This document shows, in pieces, positions 17,888-27,730 of a DNA stretch of 27,730 nucleotides. The DNA is taken from contig CAUDNR010000285.1 in assembly GCA_958430865.1 (NCBI GenBank), positions 735 to 28,464 on the forward strand. Reading direction: 5' to 3'. Each line of letters opens with the position of its first letter. Within the stretch, counting starts at the first letter, position 1. Source of the stretch: Entrophospora sp. SA101. Taxonomy: Eukaryota; Glomeromycota; Glomeromycetes; Entrophosporales; Entrophosporaceae. The translations under genes were made by a program, and so were the position numbers. The notes beneath the pieces were generated by a model. That model worked only from the letters and a program-made list of their open reading frames with translations. It was not told where the DNA came from and did no database searches.

Positions 17888-19288
17888 TTATGAATTGAGA
17901 TTCCATTTTGATTTTAACCTTTCTATTTGTACTTCACCATGTCTTTTGGTCTCGTCAATAACTTCTTGTAATTTCTTTTCTCGATTTAATAATTGTGCTT
18001 CCATCTCTGCTATTTTAGATGTTAGAACATCAACTGTTAATGAATTCACATTATTATTAGTATTGCTGTTAGTTTTATATTTTTGATTTGGTTGTTCGTG
18101 TTGTTGTTGTTTATATGAATTGAATGCCTTTCTAAATATTGTATCACCATCTAATCTATACATATACTTGTAAACAATTTTAAATATAATACTTTCTAAT
18201 TTAATACAACTATTGAATAATCCTGTTAACTCCTGGTTTAATTCATTATCATAAAGTATTGATAAGTTTACTAGATTGTTACAACATTGTGCAATTGATT
18301 GAAATAGCCTTCCCAAAAATTCACCACCATTTGAAGTATCTTTACCATTAACATCCAAATGTTTAAGATTTTTTCCATTGATATTAATAAAATCTGACAA
18401 ATCTGACAAGAATGGTTCATTATAAATATCACAAATATATAATGTCACAGATTCAATATTTGGCAGTGAAATATCTTTCAAATATTTTGCTTGTTCATTA
18501 TTACTACAAAATGATAAAGTTTTCAAATTGATAAATGTTGGTAATAATATATGATCAATATTACTTAATCCCTCACTTGTATAATAAATTATTGATTGTG
18601 AATGTGTAAGAATTGCTTTTTTGAAATTATCTGATAAGGGTTGACTAAAGTATGAACTAATGTTTAATTCCTTTATTTGATTTTGTGTATTAATTAGTTG
18701 AGCCAGACTATCTTGAAGTTCATAGTTGTATCTACCATACATTTCTAATGATTGAATACCTTTGCAAATATTTGCTAATTTATCAGTAAATTCATTGCTA
18801 ATAGTATCATAACAAACTAATTTATTAAGATTCTGAAAACTATTATCAAATTTATAATAATTATTTACCAAATAAGAAGGCATGTCAGCAGTACAAAGCT
18901 CTCTAATAACTGCTGAATGATCTAAAATAAAATTTACTAATCTATTTTGTAAAATACCTAATTTGGAAGTGTTTGCCAGTGATTGAAGATTATAGTAATG
19001 ACTGAAATAAAATCTAGTACAAAATCTAGCATAATTATATAATGGTGATTTATCCAACAGCCCAAAAGTCAATTCAATGCTATTTCTTGTTAAGAAATCC
19101 TTATCTTCTTCTAATAAACAATTGATTATTATTTTGGTGCTGTTTGTAGAATAAAATGGATTTTTCCATAAATTTGGAATATTAATATTGTGCCATTGTT
19201 TATTGACAAGAATGCAAGAATATAATGTTTTATAATTATCATCATTGTATTTGAATATTTCAATCAAAAGCTCAGGTGGTAAAGTCAT
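17888..19288 (-). CDS. Chimeric F-box/leucine-rich + coiled-coil protein (copy R), 466 residues
   Basis: The ATG at 19288 opens an F-box gene (MTLPPELLIEIFKYND) that stays open past the T run where L and M are frameshifted, through GEFLGRLFQSIAQCCNNLV to YRLDGD. At the triplet ATA (18142-18144) the sequence changes to that of the coiled-coil gene and reads in frame TIFRKAFNSYKQQQ to the coiled-coil gene's own end, SKWNLNS. About 382 residues are F-box/repeat and the last 83 are poly-Gln/Asn linker plus coiled coil. The original F-box C-terminus (about 90 residues) is lost. The product would keep Skp1 binding and most repeats but gain a dimerisation-prone tail. It also uses the coiled-coil gene's 3' flank, so termination signals are supplied. 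It is the only F-box copy here with an uninterrupted frame through the T run. Expression is unknown. Confidence 0.85.
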   Translation of the reverse strand: MTLPPELLIEIFKYNDDNYKTLYSCILVNKQWHNINIPNLWKNPFYSTNSTKIIINCLLEEDKDFLTRNSIELTFGLLDKSPLYNYARFCTRFYFSHYYNLQSLANTSKLGILQNRLVNFILDHSAVIRELCTADMPSYLVNNYYKFDNSFQNLNKLVCYDTISNEFTDKLANICKGIQSLEMYGRYNYELQDSLAQLINTQNQIKELNISSYFSQPLSDNFKKAILTHSQSIIYYTSEGLSNIDHILLPTFINLKTLSFCSNNEQAKYLKDISLPNIESVTLYICDIYNEPFLSDLSDFININGKNLKHLDVNGKDTSNGGEFLGRLFQSIAQCCNNLVNLSILYDNELNQELTGLFNSCIKLESIIFKIVYKYMYRLDGDTIFRKAFNSYKQQQHEQPNQKYKTNSNTNNNVNSLTVDVLTSKIAEMEAQLLNREKKLQEVIDETKRHGEVQIERLKSKWNLNS

Positions 19289-19715
19289 TGTAAAGAAAAA
19301 AAATTTAATTTTTTATTTGTTACGCAATAAAATGATTAATAATTAAAATATAAAATTTTCAATAAACTCCGGGGCCATGAGAACCTCGTGGAATTCAGTT
19401 GCAACATATTATTGGGTGTCACAAGTCAGATTAGCCTTATATACACGAGGAAGATGAAAATGACTGTAGTGTTTTAGGTAAAGTGTACCCCAACGTAAAT
19501 TTCGAACAATCAATTCAAATCATCACGGATTCTCGTCCTATCTTCAAACAGTCATGCTGCCTTTTTTGTTTAATATTAATGTTAATGATGGTTACGAAAG
19601 CAAATACACCAATCATTCATTATCTTGGCAGAGAATTTTATGATAATTACCTAGGAGATATGACATCTGGCCCCGCGTTTAATTTCAATAAGATATTTGT
19701 AATAATATATATTAA
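19289..19715. other. Second copy of F-box upstream flank and unassigned sequence
   Basis: Identical to 4930-5356. It serves as the presumed promoter region of the fusion gene R, just as the first copy does for L. The bases before the ATG are an A-rich tract with TTACAATG context. Confidence 0.4.
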
Positions 19716-20195
19716 ACGCAAAAAAAGGGCCTCTGGTTGTTAACAAATAGCACCTCACCTCCTTCTTCTTTAGAGCCAAATAACAATATTTCTGGCATGA
19801 CTACTGATGAATGAGTGGCTGTTCACTTGTCTTGGACTCTGTCTAAAAGAATTGATTGTTTTTTAAAAAATTTTTTTTGATTCACTCCAAATACAAAGAA
19901 AAAAATAGAGGCTTCGCACAAATACTATTACGATGCCAGTTCACTAGCACCATTTGATTTGTTTTTAGTCATTAAAGGAATATATGAAAATGAATTGATA
20001 TTTTCATTAATAAACAATAATAAAATTTTACTAAATCACATAAATATTTGACTAAAAAATTATGATGACAATGATGCTATATACAAATGTGATGATAGCA
20101 ATCTATAGTTTGATACTAAAACTAATAATAATAATCGTAATAACCGTAATCATTGTAATAATGAACGAAGATATAGTACAAGAACAGGATCTTAA
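19716..20195 (+). pseudogene. Second copy of the decayed Trp-depleted frame
   Basis: Same four internal stops (19812, 19878, 20049 and 20106) as the first copy, so the decay predates the direct duplication. Family unknown. Confidence 0.4.
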
Positions 20196-22286
20196 TCAAG
20201 ATCAGTTTAACAAGACCTTGATAATTTAATCGTCAAGAACAATATCTTAATCGAGTTAGTCGTCAAGTACAATATCTTAATCGAGTTAGTCATAAAATAA
20301 ACGTTCTAATAGGATTTTTTTTTTTAGGTAAGATTGGTGTTATAGATTAGGACTATTGGGAAATAAGACGTTGTAGAAGAGTGACCATTATCGAACAGAT
20401 CGAACAGATCGAGTGAGCATTGAGCTGATAAAAAAATCAAACACAATTTTTTGGGAAGCATGAGATGAAAAAAATGAGACGTTTCTTTGATTTAGTTAAA
20501 AATTATTTTTTATTTATTTTATTAATTTATTTATATAAATATATATTATTTATTATTTTGCTAAATCTAATTATTTTTCACTATTCGTTCACCTGATGTT
20601 AAAAAAATTTTTTGATCTTTCCTTACCTTTTAGGTTTTATTTTTTATTTTTTATCTACCACGTCCATCAACGTGGACAGAAGGTGTTGTTTTATGTAACA
20701 TTTGTTTGATTTTTCATGCGTTGTTCATTTTTCGTCTTGATCACGTATCTTAATTTCGTTGTGTTTGCGATCATTTCATTGACATTTGTTATGTTAAAGT
20801 TATTTTGATTATATTGTGAGATATGGTCAAGAGTAGTACGATTATTTAATTTATTAGACTGTTTCAATGGTTTGTCGCGTGGTTGCTTCCAACCTCTTAG
20901 ATTCGTTAACGAAATAATTGTTGGTGAAGTGATTGTTGACAAAATGAATCAAACCCATATCTATTTCTACATTATCAAATTCACGATTTTAATTGGTCAA
21001 TCAACAAATTGCGTGGGTTAAAGTTTTGTGTCCCCAGAACAGTCTCCTGCTCACTTGCACATCCTCGATTACAAAACTTGTTTTTTAATGATTTATTTTT
21101 TTGTCCACGATAAATAAATTTATTTGATAGTTCATTTATTTTATTTATCATATGATTTTTTAATAATATCACGCACGATCACATTCATATTGACACACGT
21201 CTTGAATAAATATTATGTTGTTTTTGGTAAATAAGCATAATCTTTAATAAATTTTTGAACAAATCCTTCGAAAAGTTTTAAGCTCAAAATTTCAGTTTTA
21301 ACTGAAAGTTAATCTGGAGGGATCATCAGTCTTTGTAAAAACAGTGTGCCCGGCTACAATATATTTAGAAATTCTTGTCTTATATTATTAAAAGACATCT
21401 TTACTGATAAAACATCAAACTGTCATGAACATGTAGGCAAACCCCAACGAATGTATATAATTTTACTAATATTGTGACTAAATACTAGCAATTGATTATT
21501 ATTTTTTTAATAGAACACCAACGAAGGAAGGGTATAATGGTAAAAGTAGATAAAAAATAATATGGTTTATTATAATGATAGTGAAATCGAGATAATTTCG
21601 ACTTTTGGCATCAGCAAAACGACCAGAGCTGCATGTATACTCTTGTCCCAGAGGATTGCTGTTTTATGGGAAAATTTTTTAACCTAATTTTGATTTCTAA
21701 AGACGACATAATTGCGTTAGAGTTCGAAATCTTAAATTCATTTCTAAAAAAAGAAATTATCGGCATTGATGATAAATTTAAAGATCAGCAATACCACTAT
21801 CAATTTTGTCTTTTCTTACCAAACAAAACCATTAAACACGATCCATTATAAATAAAGTTGGATTAAATCTACAAAATTACTTTAATTAAATCATATATAG
21901 GTGGGTTTATGTTACATAAAAATGCGCACATTTTCTTTTATTTTAATAAATTTATATTGAATAACTTATTTATTCTTTCTTTAATGTTCAAAGTAAAATA
22001 TTGACCATTTAGTAAAATCATTAAATGAATATTCAATGTATACATGCATTTTTGTTTCTCAATTTGTTTTTATCAGATTTGCTTGTGAAAATATTCTTTC
22101 AACATGTGCATTGGAGAAAGGTATAAGGAGTGCTAAAATAAAATACATTTCTGTATTTTTACAGGGATGCAGATAGAATTTTATAAAGTTTTGTGAGTTT
22201 AACAATTTCCATTAAAAATTCTATTTTACTCTGACAATAGGTTTAAAAAATGGGAATTATTCTAATATATAATAAAAAATAAAAAT
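20196..22286. other. Second copy of the long gene-poor stretch
   Basis: Duplicate of 5837-7927. No gene recognised. The three short frames recur unchanged at 20691-20942, 20981-21172 (both minus) and 21633-21851 (plus). Confidence 0.45.
20231..20290 (+). repeat. 30-bp tandem duplication, second copy
   Basis: Same two units and same single difference as at 5872-5931. Confidence 0.85.
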
Positions 22287-22461
22287 ATGTCTGTTTATTT
22301 TTGGTTATCAATAAAAATAGGATTATACCCGAAAAATATCAATTATTTATTTAAATAAATGTCTGCTTATTTTTGGTTATCAATAAAAATAGGATTATAC
22401 CCCGAAAACATCAATGATTGATTTTATTAATAAAAATAGAATTATACCCGAAAACATCAAT
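22287..22461 (+). repeat. Degenerate 72-bp tandem repeat, second copy
   Basis: Duplicate of 7928-8102 with the same unit differences. Confidence 0.75.
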
Positions 22462-22650
22462 AAAAGTATTAGTACACATTAATATTAAATAATAATAATA
22501 ATCGGATATTTTCGGGTACACGAATTTTCCACGCAAATAGATTATTGGTTACCTTTTTAATGTAATACAATTATATATTTAAAAGTAAATTGGTCAATAA
22601 AAAGAGTCTGAAATTCCAAAATTTTACATATATATAGTAAAATGCCTCAA

Positions 22651-22773
22651 CTTTGAAAGCCAATAATTTTATGACAATTAAAAGAGTAAACCGATAAAAA
22701 CGAAATTTAAATCTTTAGCTTTAATTTTCTCGGTTTACTTTTTTCATTATCATAAAGTTGTTGGCTTTCAAAG
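22651..22773. mobile_element. Fold-back element, second copy
   Basis: Arms at 22651-22694 and 22730-22773, loop of 35 bases, same mismatches as the first copy. It came with the block duplication rather than by independent transposition. Confidence 0.75.
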
Positions 22774-22963
22774 ATCATCGATTAAAAAATTTCCCCAAAT
22801 TGGACATTCCGATACACATTCCACAAACTTCCAAACATAATCATTCAATATTAATGTTTTGCACAGTTAGTTAAGCTATCCTTTTTTGTACTAATACTAT
22901 AATTTAAAAACAAAGAGGGAGATTTGGAAACTATCTGCAAAAAAATCACTATTCCACGCATTT

Positions 22964-22971
22964 CTATAAAA
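22964..22971 (+). promoter_or_regulatory. TATA-like box, second pseudokinase copy
   Basis: CTATAAAA 47 bases before the ATG at 23018, same leader as copy 1. Confidence 0.45.
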
Positions 22972-23017
22972 ACAAAATCATTCACTCAAATACTTCATTT
23001 TATTTAAGAAAAAAATA

Positions 23018-25469
23018 ATGAGTAAATCATTATATAACAGTGTTGATTCTGTGGGAGAAGCATTTAGACCTTTCGTTTCTTTAATAGCCACGGCAAAAAC
23101 TATAATACAACAAATTGAGAATATTTATGAGAATGCACAATATAATAAGAGAATTTGTAATGTATTTTTGGATCGTGTAGATGCTGCTCCAGCTTACATT
23201 AAAAAACTAGAACGTAAAAAACTAGAAAATGAACACCTTTTTCGTGATGGAAATTATCAAAATCATTTTTTACGTTTTACCACTGTGTTATTCGAAATAA
23301 GAACATTTCTTAAGGATATTACTCATCTTTCTGGATGCAGTAAATATAGTTCAGCAAAAAATTTCAAGGAGATGTTTGAAAAACTTACTCGAGATATTGA
23401 TAATGTTATGAGAAATTTAGAGTTTAAAACGACTGTTGCTCCTGAGGAGCAAAAACGAATTGATCAACGAAGTCTAGAAGAGGATTATGAAGAAATGGAA
23501 AAGGTTAAAAATTATTTATACGCATATTATAATCAATATATTCTTGATTATCATTAAATCAATTTCATATATCCTAAAATCTATATTATATATCTTTTTA
23601 AAAAAATTAGTTTTTGGAGTCAATTCATGGTGGAATTGTTGATGATAACAAACGAATGAACACATCTTTGCAAGAAGTACTTATTATCAAAAATCAGGTA
23701 GAGTCAAAAGATAAACAAGATTCTAATGATAATCCTATAATGGCAACTCAAATATCATCAACAATGTTACAAGATCCTATGTATATAAAAGAATCTGATT
23801 ACCGAGGAAAAAAAAACCAAATTTGCAAAAAAATTTTGAAAGATGATGATCATAAAGAAGTTGCTTGTCAGCCTATAAAAATTCCCGATGAAGCTAGTTT
23901 ACCGGTTGATTATCGAATTGTTCAGTCACAATTAGCTATTTTGGGAAAATTGCATGATTCAAATAATATATTGAGGTTCTATGGTCTTTCTACAATTGAT
24001 GATGAAACAATTATGGTTCTTGAGTGGGCAGAACTTGGTGGTTTGGATGATGTTTATAATAACTATAAGATTAGTTGGCCTGATAAAGTATCAATAGCTC
24101 TTGAAATTTGTCGTGGGATTACATTTTTACACTCATGTGATATCCTCCATCATGATATACGTTGTGGAAATATTATGGTAATTGAAAAAACATATTATGT
24201 GTGCACACACATATATATATATATCTAAATAATATTTATTTTAAAAAAATTAGATGACTAAAAAAAAGGAACCAAAAATTGCAAATTTTGATTATGCTCG
24301 TAATGTTCAAGATACTACCAGGGAACTGAAAAACTTAACAGTTGTTGTTCATTGGTTATCTCCAGAAAAGTTATATAATCTTAAACAATCTTATAATTTT
24401 AAATGTGAAATATTTAGGTAAGAAATATGGCTTCATTTTTATTTACCATGTATGTAATATGTTTTTATTTTGTTAATATGTATTTCGTTTTGCAAACAAA
24501 TTAGCTTCGGGATGTTACTTTGGGAGCTTGGATTTGAAAGAATCCCTTATGAAAAATGGGACATGTCACAAATTAAAGATTATGTATTAAGATACAAAAG
24601 AGAATTGGTTATTTATGATGATTCAGATAAAGAAATGTTAAAACTACAAGAAGAATATTCGGAGATTTTTATGGGTGGTAAGTTTTCAAAATTATAAATT
24701 CTAGGATTTTAATCTTTAGATAAAATAAAAGTATTAATATAGGCATCAATTATTCTATTATCCTGGATAAGCTTGGCAACATGAACCCACATTAAGGACA
24801 TCTCTTCAAACCATTTTCTTTCAATTGAAAAGTTTGTCCGAAAAATGTGGCAAAAGAAATCCAAGCACCCCATTTCCAAAAAAAGAAAGTAATCCAGATG
24901 GCACTATAGTACGCAGTAAATATTCTGTTTCTGTTAGTGATAGTGAAGAAGTGCTAGAAACTAAACAAATTAATAAACCTGGTTCAATCACACAAATTAT
25001 TCCGTTTGATGAAGGTTATAAAGCACATAAAAGAAAAGAGAGGCAAAAGGCTTGGGAATGCTTTAAAGCTCATGCTGAACTAGGAAACCCAGCAGCTAAA
25101 CATTGGAAAGCATATTATATGCATGAGGGGTATTGTGGCCCCCCAGATAAAGAGAATGCAATTAAATTATATAAAGAAGCTGCTGATGAAGGAAATAGGG
25201 ACAGTCAACTTCATTATGCATTTTCTTTGATGAATAGTAAGGCTGGTAATTTTGATAAGGAATTATTTATCAAGTATATGACATTGTCTGCTGATAATGG
25301 AAATGTAGCAGCTGAATTTAATTTGGGTGATCTGTATTATTATGGAAAACTTGGAGTTCCTAAAGATGAAAAAAGAGGAATTAAATTTTTGAAATTAGCT
25401 GCCTTGCACAAACACCCAAAAGCAATTGAACTATTAAAAAAATTGGAAATTGATGTTTATAAAAGTTGA
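23018..25469 (+). CDS. MLKL-like helical bundle + pseudokinase + Sel1 repeat protein, copy 2 (five exons)
   Basis: Proposed exons are 23018-23503, 23611-24177, 24254-24417, 24505-24677 and 24772-25469, giving the same 695-residue product as the copy at 8659-11110. Exon translations are identical and introns show no differences where compared. Upstream and downstream flanks (fold-back element, TATA-like box, TTTA tract) are also the same, so both copies should be regulated alike if both exist. The pseudokinase changes (Gln for the VAIK lysine, NFD for DFG) are shared, so loss of catalysis predates the duplication. Intact frames over five exons, in a region where other genes are broken, suggest the protein is functional or was until recently. 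Confidence 0.85.
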
Positions 25470-25486
25470 AAATTTACATTTAGTAT

Positions 25487-25525
<39 letters not shown>

Positions 25526-27087
25526 TTATTGGTAAACTAAAATTAATAAAATTAATAAATTTCAATTAATATTAATCAAAGTATTATTTTTATTTCGAAA
25601 TCGGCGATTCGGCATCACGGTATAATAATAATAATAAGCCGAAATAAATTCGATGTCCTAAAGTTGTAAAAGTCATAAATCGTAAAACCATAAAGCCATA
25701 ATTATTTACGGTAGGTATATGTATATACTGTATCACTTATTTTTATAACACAAAAACAAAAAACTATCTAATAATTCTTCAGTGAAAATTGCTTCAAAAG
25801 AGAATAATGTCTGCCTACTTCATATTGATTCTTGAAATGGCCCAAAAGTTTTGATTCCTTTATAGCCCTTTGCTTCTTTGATTAATATCATTTGTTATTA
25901 AACCCATAGAACTCTTTCTATACCTCGGATAACCATTAATGAGAAAGGCTCTCCGTGGTGAGAATTTTTTTTAATAAATTTTTTTTGAATTATAACGTGG
26001 TTATTTATTAAAATACTTAGTTATGTACACATCAAGAATTCAACCTATTTGTACAGGATTGATTTATTTATAATAATAAAATCACCAACTTAGTAGTAAT
26101 AATAGTAGTAATCATGGTAATTGTAGGTGATTGTGGCAATAATCACGGTTCATTATATCCCAATCAATTTGGGATCATGTTATTAACATGAAATACTGCT
26201 AATAGAATAAAAATATTTTTATTTATAAAAATAAAAGAATGTATTCTGTCAGGAGTAATCTGCGCACTTGATGATAATTTGACAGGAATGTACAGATTTT
26301 GATGACAATGAATGGCCCGCTGATGTTCAATGTTATTAAAGAACGTGAGGATTTGGTCATACATCAAGGGAAAATTGGATACTTTGCATGTAGGAGGTTA
26401 GGGTTCAGATAATAAAAAGAAAAAGAAATAGAAATATATAAAATAGAAATATATAAAATAGAAATTTTACAAAAAATATATGGTACGTGTCCCCATACTC
26501 ATCAAAAATTTTCATGTAACTTCTAACTGTATATAGTCCTCCAATTTTTGTGCAAATAGTTAAGTGATTCTCTTTGATTCAATGGATTAAATTTTTTTAA
26601 TTGGATAATTTTAAAAATAGCCAGTTTTTAATATATTAACTAGACCTGTAAAAAAATATTAGCATTGCTTGTATATCTAGTTATTATTATCTTAATATTT
26701 ACCTTTTTGTATTTTAAAAAAGTCATGTGAAAAAATCCTATACATTCATGACCACAAATTTTATAGAGATATAAAAACTGTTCTCCAATTTCATCATGCC
26801 ATCCAGTTTTTGCTTCATTAACGTTCATATAACTTTTTAAGGTTGAAATTGAAGGCATATGCATTATTGACTTAATTGTATTATGGCTCAACAAATGAGC
26901 CGACATTATACATATAAAATTATTGAACATTTATTAAAATCAAATTTACAAATTAAAATTAGAATACAATTTTAAATATTACAATTTATTTTTGTTGTTG
27001 CACAGAATTTGTATTAACTCTTGAAGGATTGGATTTAATTTAATATCTATCTGATTATTAACTACATTTTCTTACACATTTTCTATG
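25470..27087. other. Second copy of the gene-poor stretch downstream of the pseudokinase
   Basis: Duplicate of 11111-12728, including the 15-bp tandem repeat, the small hairpins and the doubtful 96-codon minus-strand frame (26640-26930). No gene recognised. Confidence 0.4.
25484..25528 (+). repeat. TTTA microsatellite, second copy
   Basis: Same unit number as the tract at 11125-11169. Confidence 0.9.
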
Positions 27088-27482
27088 GTGCGAATCATCT
27101 AAAGACATCACGTACTGCGCCACTGCCGAAATTTTTTTGTGCCGATCTTGCTTTATAAAGAACTCAATATATAAAAATAAATCCCAATTTGTAAAAGATT
27201 CGCGACTTTGTCACGTGAATCATCGGTAAATCGTGAAAATAATCGGTAAATCGTGGTTTAGACGGTTGCCGAAATTTCAAATAACATAGTAAAGTTGCCC
27301 AACTTTAAGCCATTATAACTTTTTGTTTTACTAAATAACTCAAAAAAAACTTTCTATTACATTATTTCTCATGTCAAAAAGATTGCAAAAATAGAGAGTT
27401 TTTGGTAAAATGGCCCATATTTAATAAAGTATCAGCATTTAAAGATTGCCAACATTTTGTGATGTCTTTAGATGATCGGCAC
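27088..27482. mobile_element. Terminal-inverted-repeat element, second copy
   Basis: Duplicate of 12729-13123 with the same two mismatches between its ends. Confidence 0.7.
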
Positions 27483-27589
27483 TATATTAAATTACTCATT
27501 TCTGTAGATATAGATGCTTGTAGTTGTTTAATTTCAACAGATTTTTGCTTGATTATCTAATAAAAAATATATTAATTTATATATTTATA

Positions 27590-27730
27590 CGTGAGGGGTT
27601 CAAAAAGTTTTGACACTGTGCAATTATCTTGATGATCCTCAAATGTTTCCCATTTTGAGAATAATCATTTTATAGCTTGGGTAACATCCAATAAGTAATA
27701 GAAAATTTGGCACAACTTGATTTGACAATT
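27590..27730 (+). mobile_element. Mariner 5' end, second copy, cut by the window end
   Basis: The terminal repeat starts at 27590 after TA. The window ends 40 bases before the expected transposase ATG. Sequence beyond the window should show whether a full mariner lies here and so what is missing at the gap in copy 1. Confidence 0.75.

Larger units (their letters stand above)
15699..18144 (-). repeat. Right arm of the 2.45-kb inverted repeat
   Basis: Reverse complement of 1734-4178. The inner edge is inside F-box copy M, where divergence from L starts abruptly upstream of ttatcaatttgaaaac. The outer edge is the ATA microhomology at 18142-18144, where coiled-coil sequence meets F-box sequence. 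Confidence 0.92.
19158..27730 (+). repeat. Long direct repeat, second copy (B block), running off the window
   Basis: Same content and order as 4799-13371 at a constant offset of 14359. The last visible bases lie inside the mariner 5' region, 40 bases before its transposase ATG would start. Confidence 0.93.

Noticed and set aside
17808..18086. Plus-strand 92-codon ORF with hydrophobic start
   Set aside because: Antisense of the coiled-coil tail in the fusion gene; the same shadow occurs at 1792-2070.

Overview
The window looks like nuclear DNA of an arbuscular mycorrhizal fungus (Glomeromycotina, most like Rhizophagus). It is strongly AT-rich. It carries Rhizophagus-style F-box/leucine-rich proteins, a Crinkler-type PD-(D/E)XK nuclease relic, an intron-containing MLKL-like helical bundle + pseudokinase + Sel1 gene, a mariner element, small non-autonomous elements and many microsatellites. 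I saw no bacterial operons, rRNA, tRNA or CRISPR array. The taxonomic call is inference from gene style, not a database match.

The main feature is the architecture, not any single gene. A block of about 8.6 kb (4799-13371) recurs in the same orientation at 19158-27730 with a constant offset of 14359 and no difference where I compared it. A second block of about 2.45 kb (1734-4178) recurs inverted at 15699-18144. The order is A, B, spacer with a sequencing gap, inverted A, B. A runs from the 3' end of a coiled-coil gene through a dead nuclease gene into an F-box gene. B starts at the F-box gene's 5' end and runs through decayed sequence, small elements, the pseudokinase gene and the start of a mariner element. 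A run of 10 N at 13773-13782 sits inside the first mariner. The second mariner runs off the window end, so the repeat may be longer than visible, and misassembly is a real possibility.

Layout: 2-1990 is a coiled-coil gene split by an in-frame insertion that matches a 61-bp sequence in the nearby arms. 2512-3248 is a nuclease pseudogene on the minus strand. 3620-4929 is a frameshifted F-box gene on the minus strand. 4930-8658 is mostly non-coding, with one Trp-depleted decayed reading frame, tandem repeats and a fold-back element. 8659-11110 is the five-exon pseudokinase gene. 11111-13230 holds a microsatellite, a terminal-inverted-repeat element and one doubtful small ORF. 13231-13772 is the 5' part of a mariner. 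14500-14842 is an old F-box relic. 14948-16257 is a frameshifted F-box gene on the plus strand, and 16629-17365 is the nuclease pseudogene again. 17888-19288 is an intact 466-residue ORF on the minus strand, made of an F-box protein fused in frame to the coiled-coil tail. 19289-27730 repeats the B block.

Working together: the only apparently intact multi-domain gene is the MLKL-like pseudokinase, a plausible cell-death or signalling protein, present twice. The three F-box copies appear to have exchanged segments, and one has been joined to an unrelated gene at a 3-base microhomology. I read the locus as a young, rearranging family cluster in which new chimeric genes and pseudogenes are forming, provided the assembly is correct.
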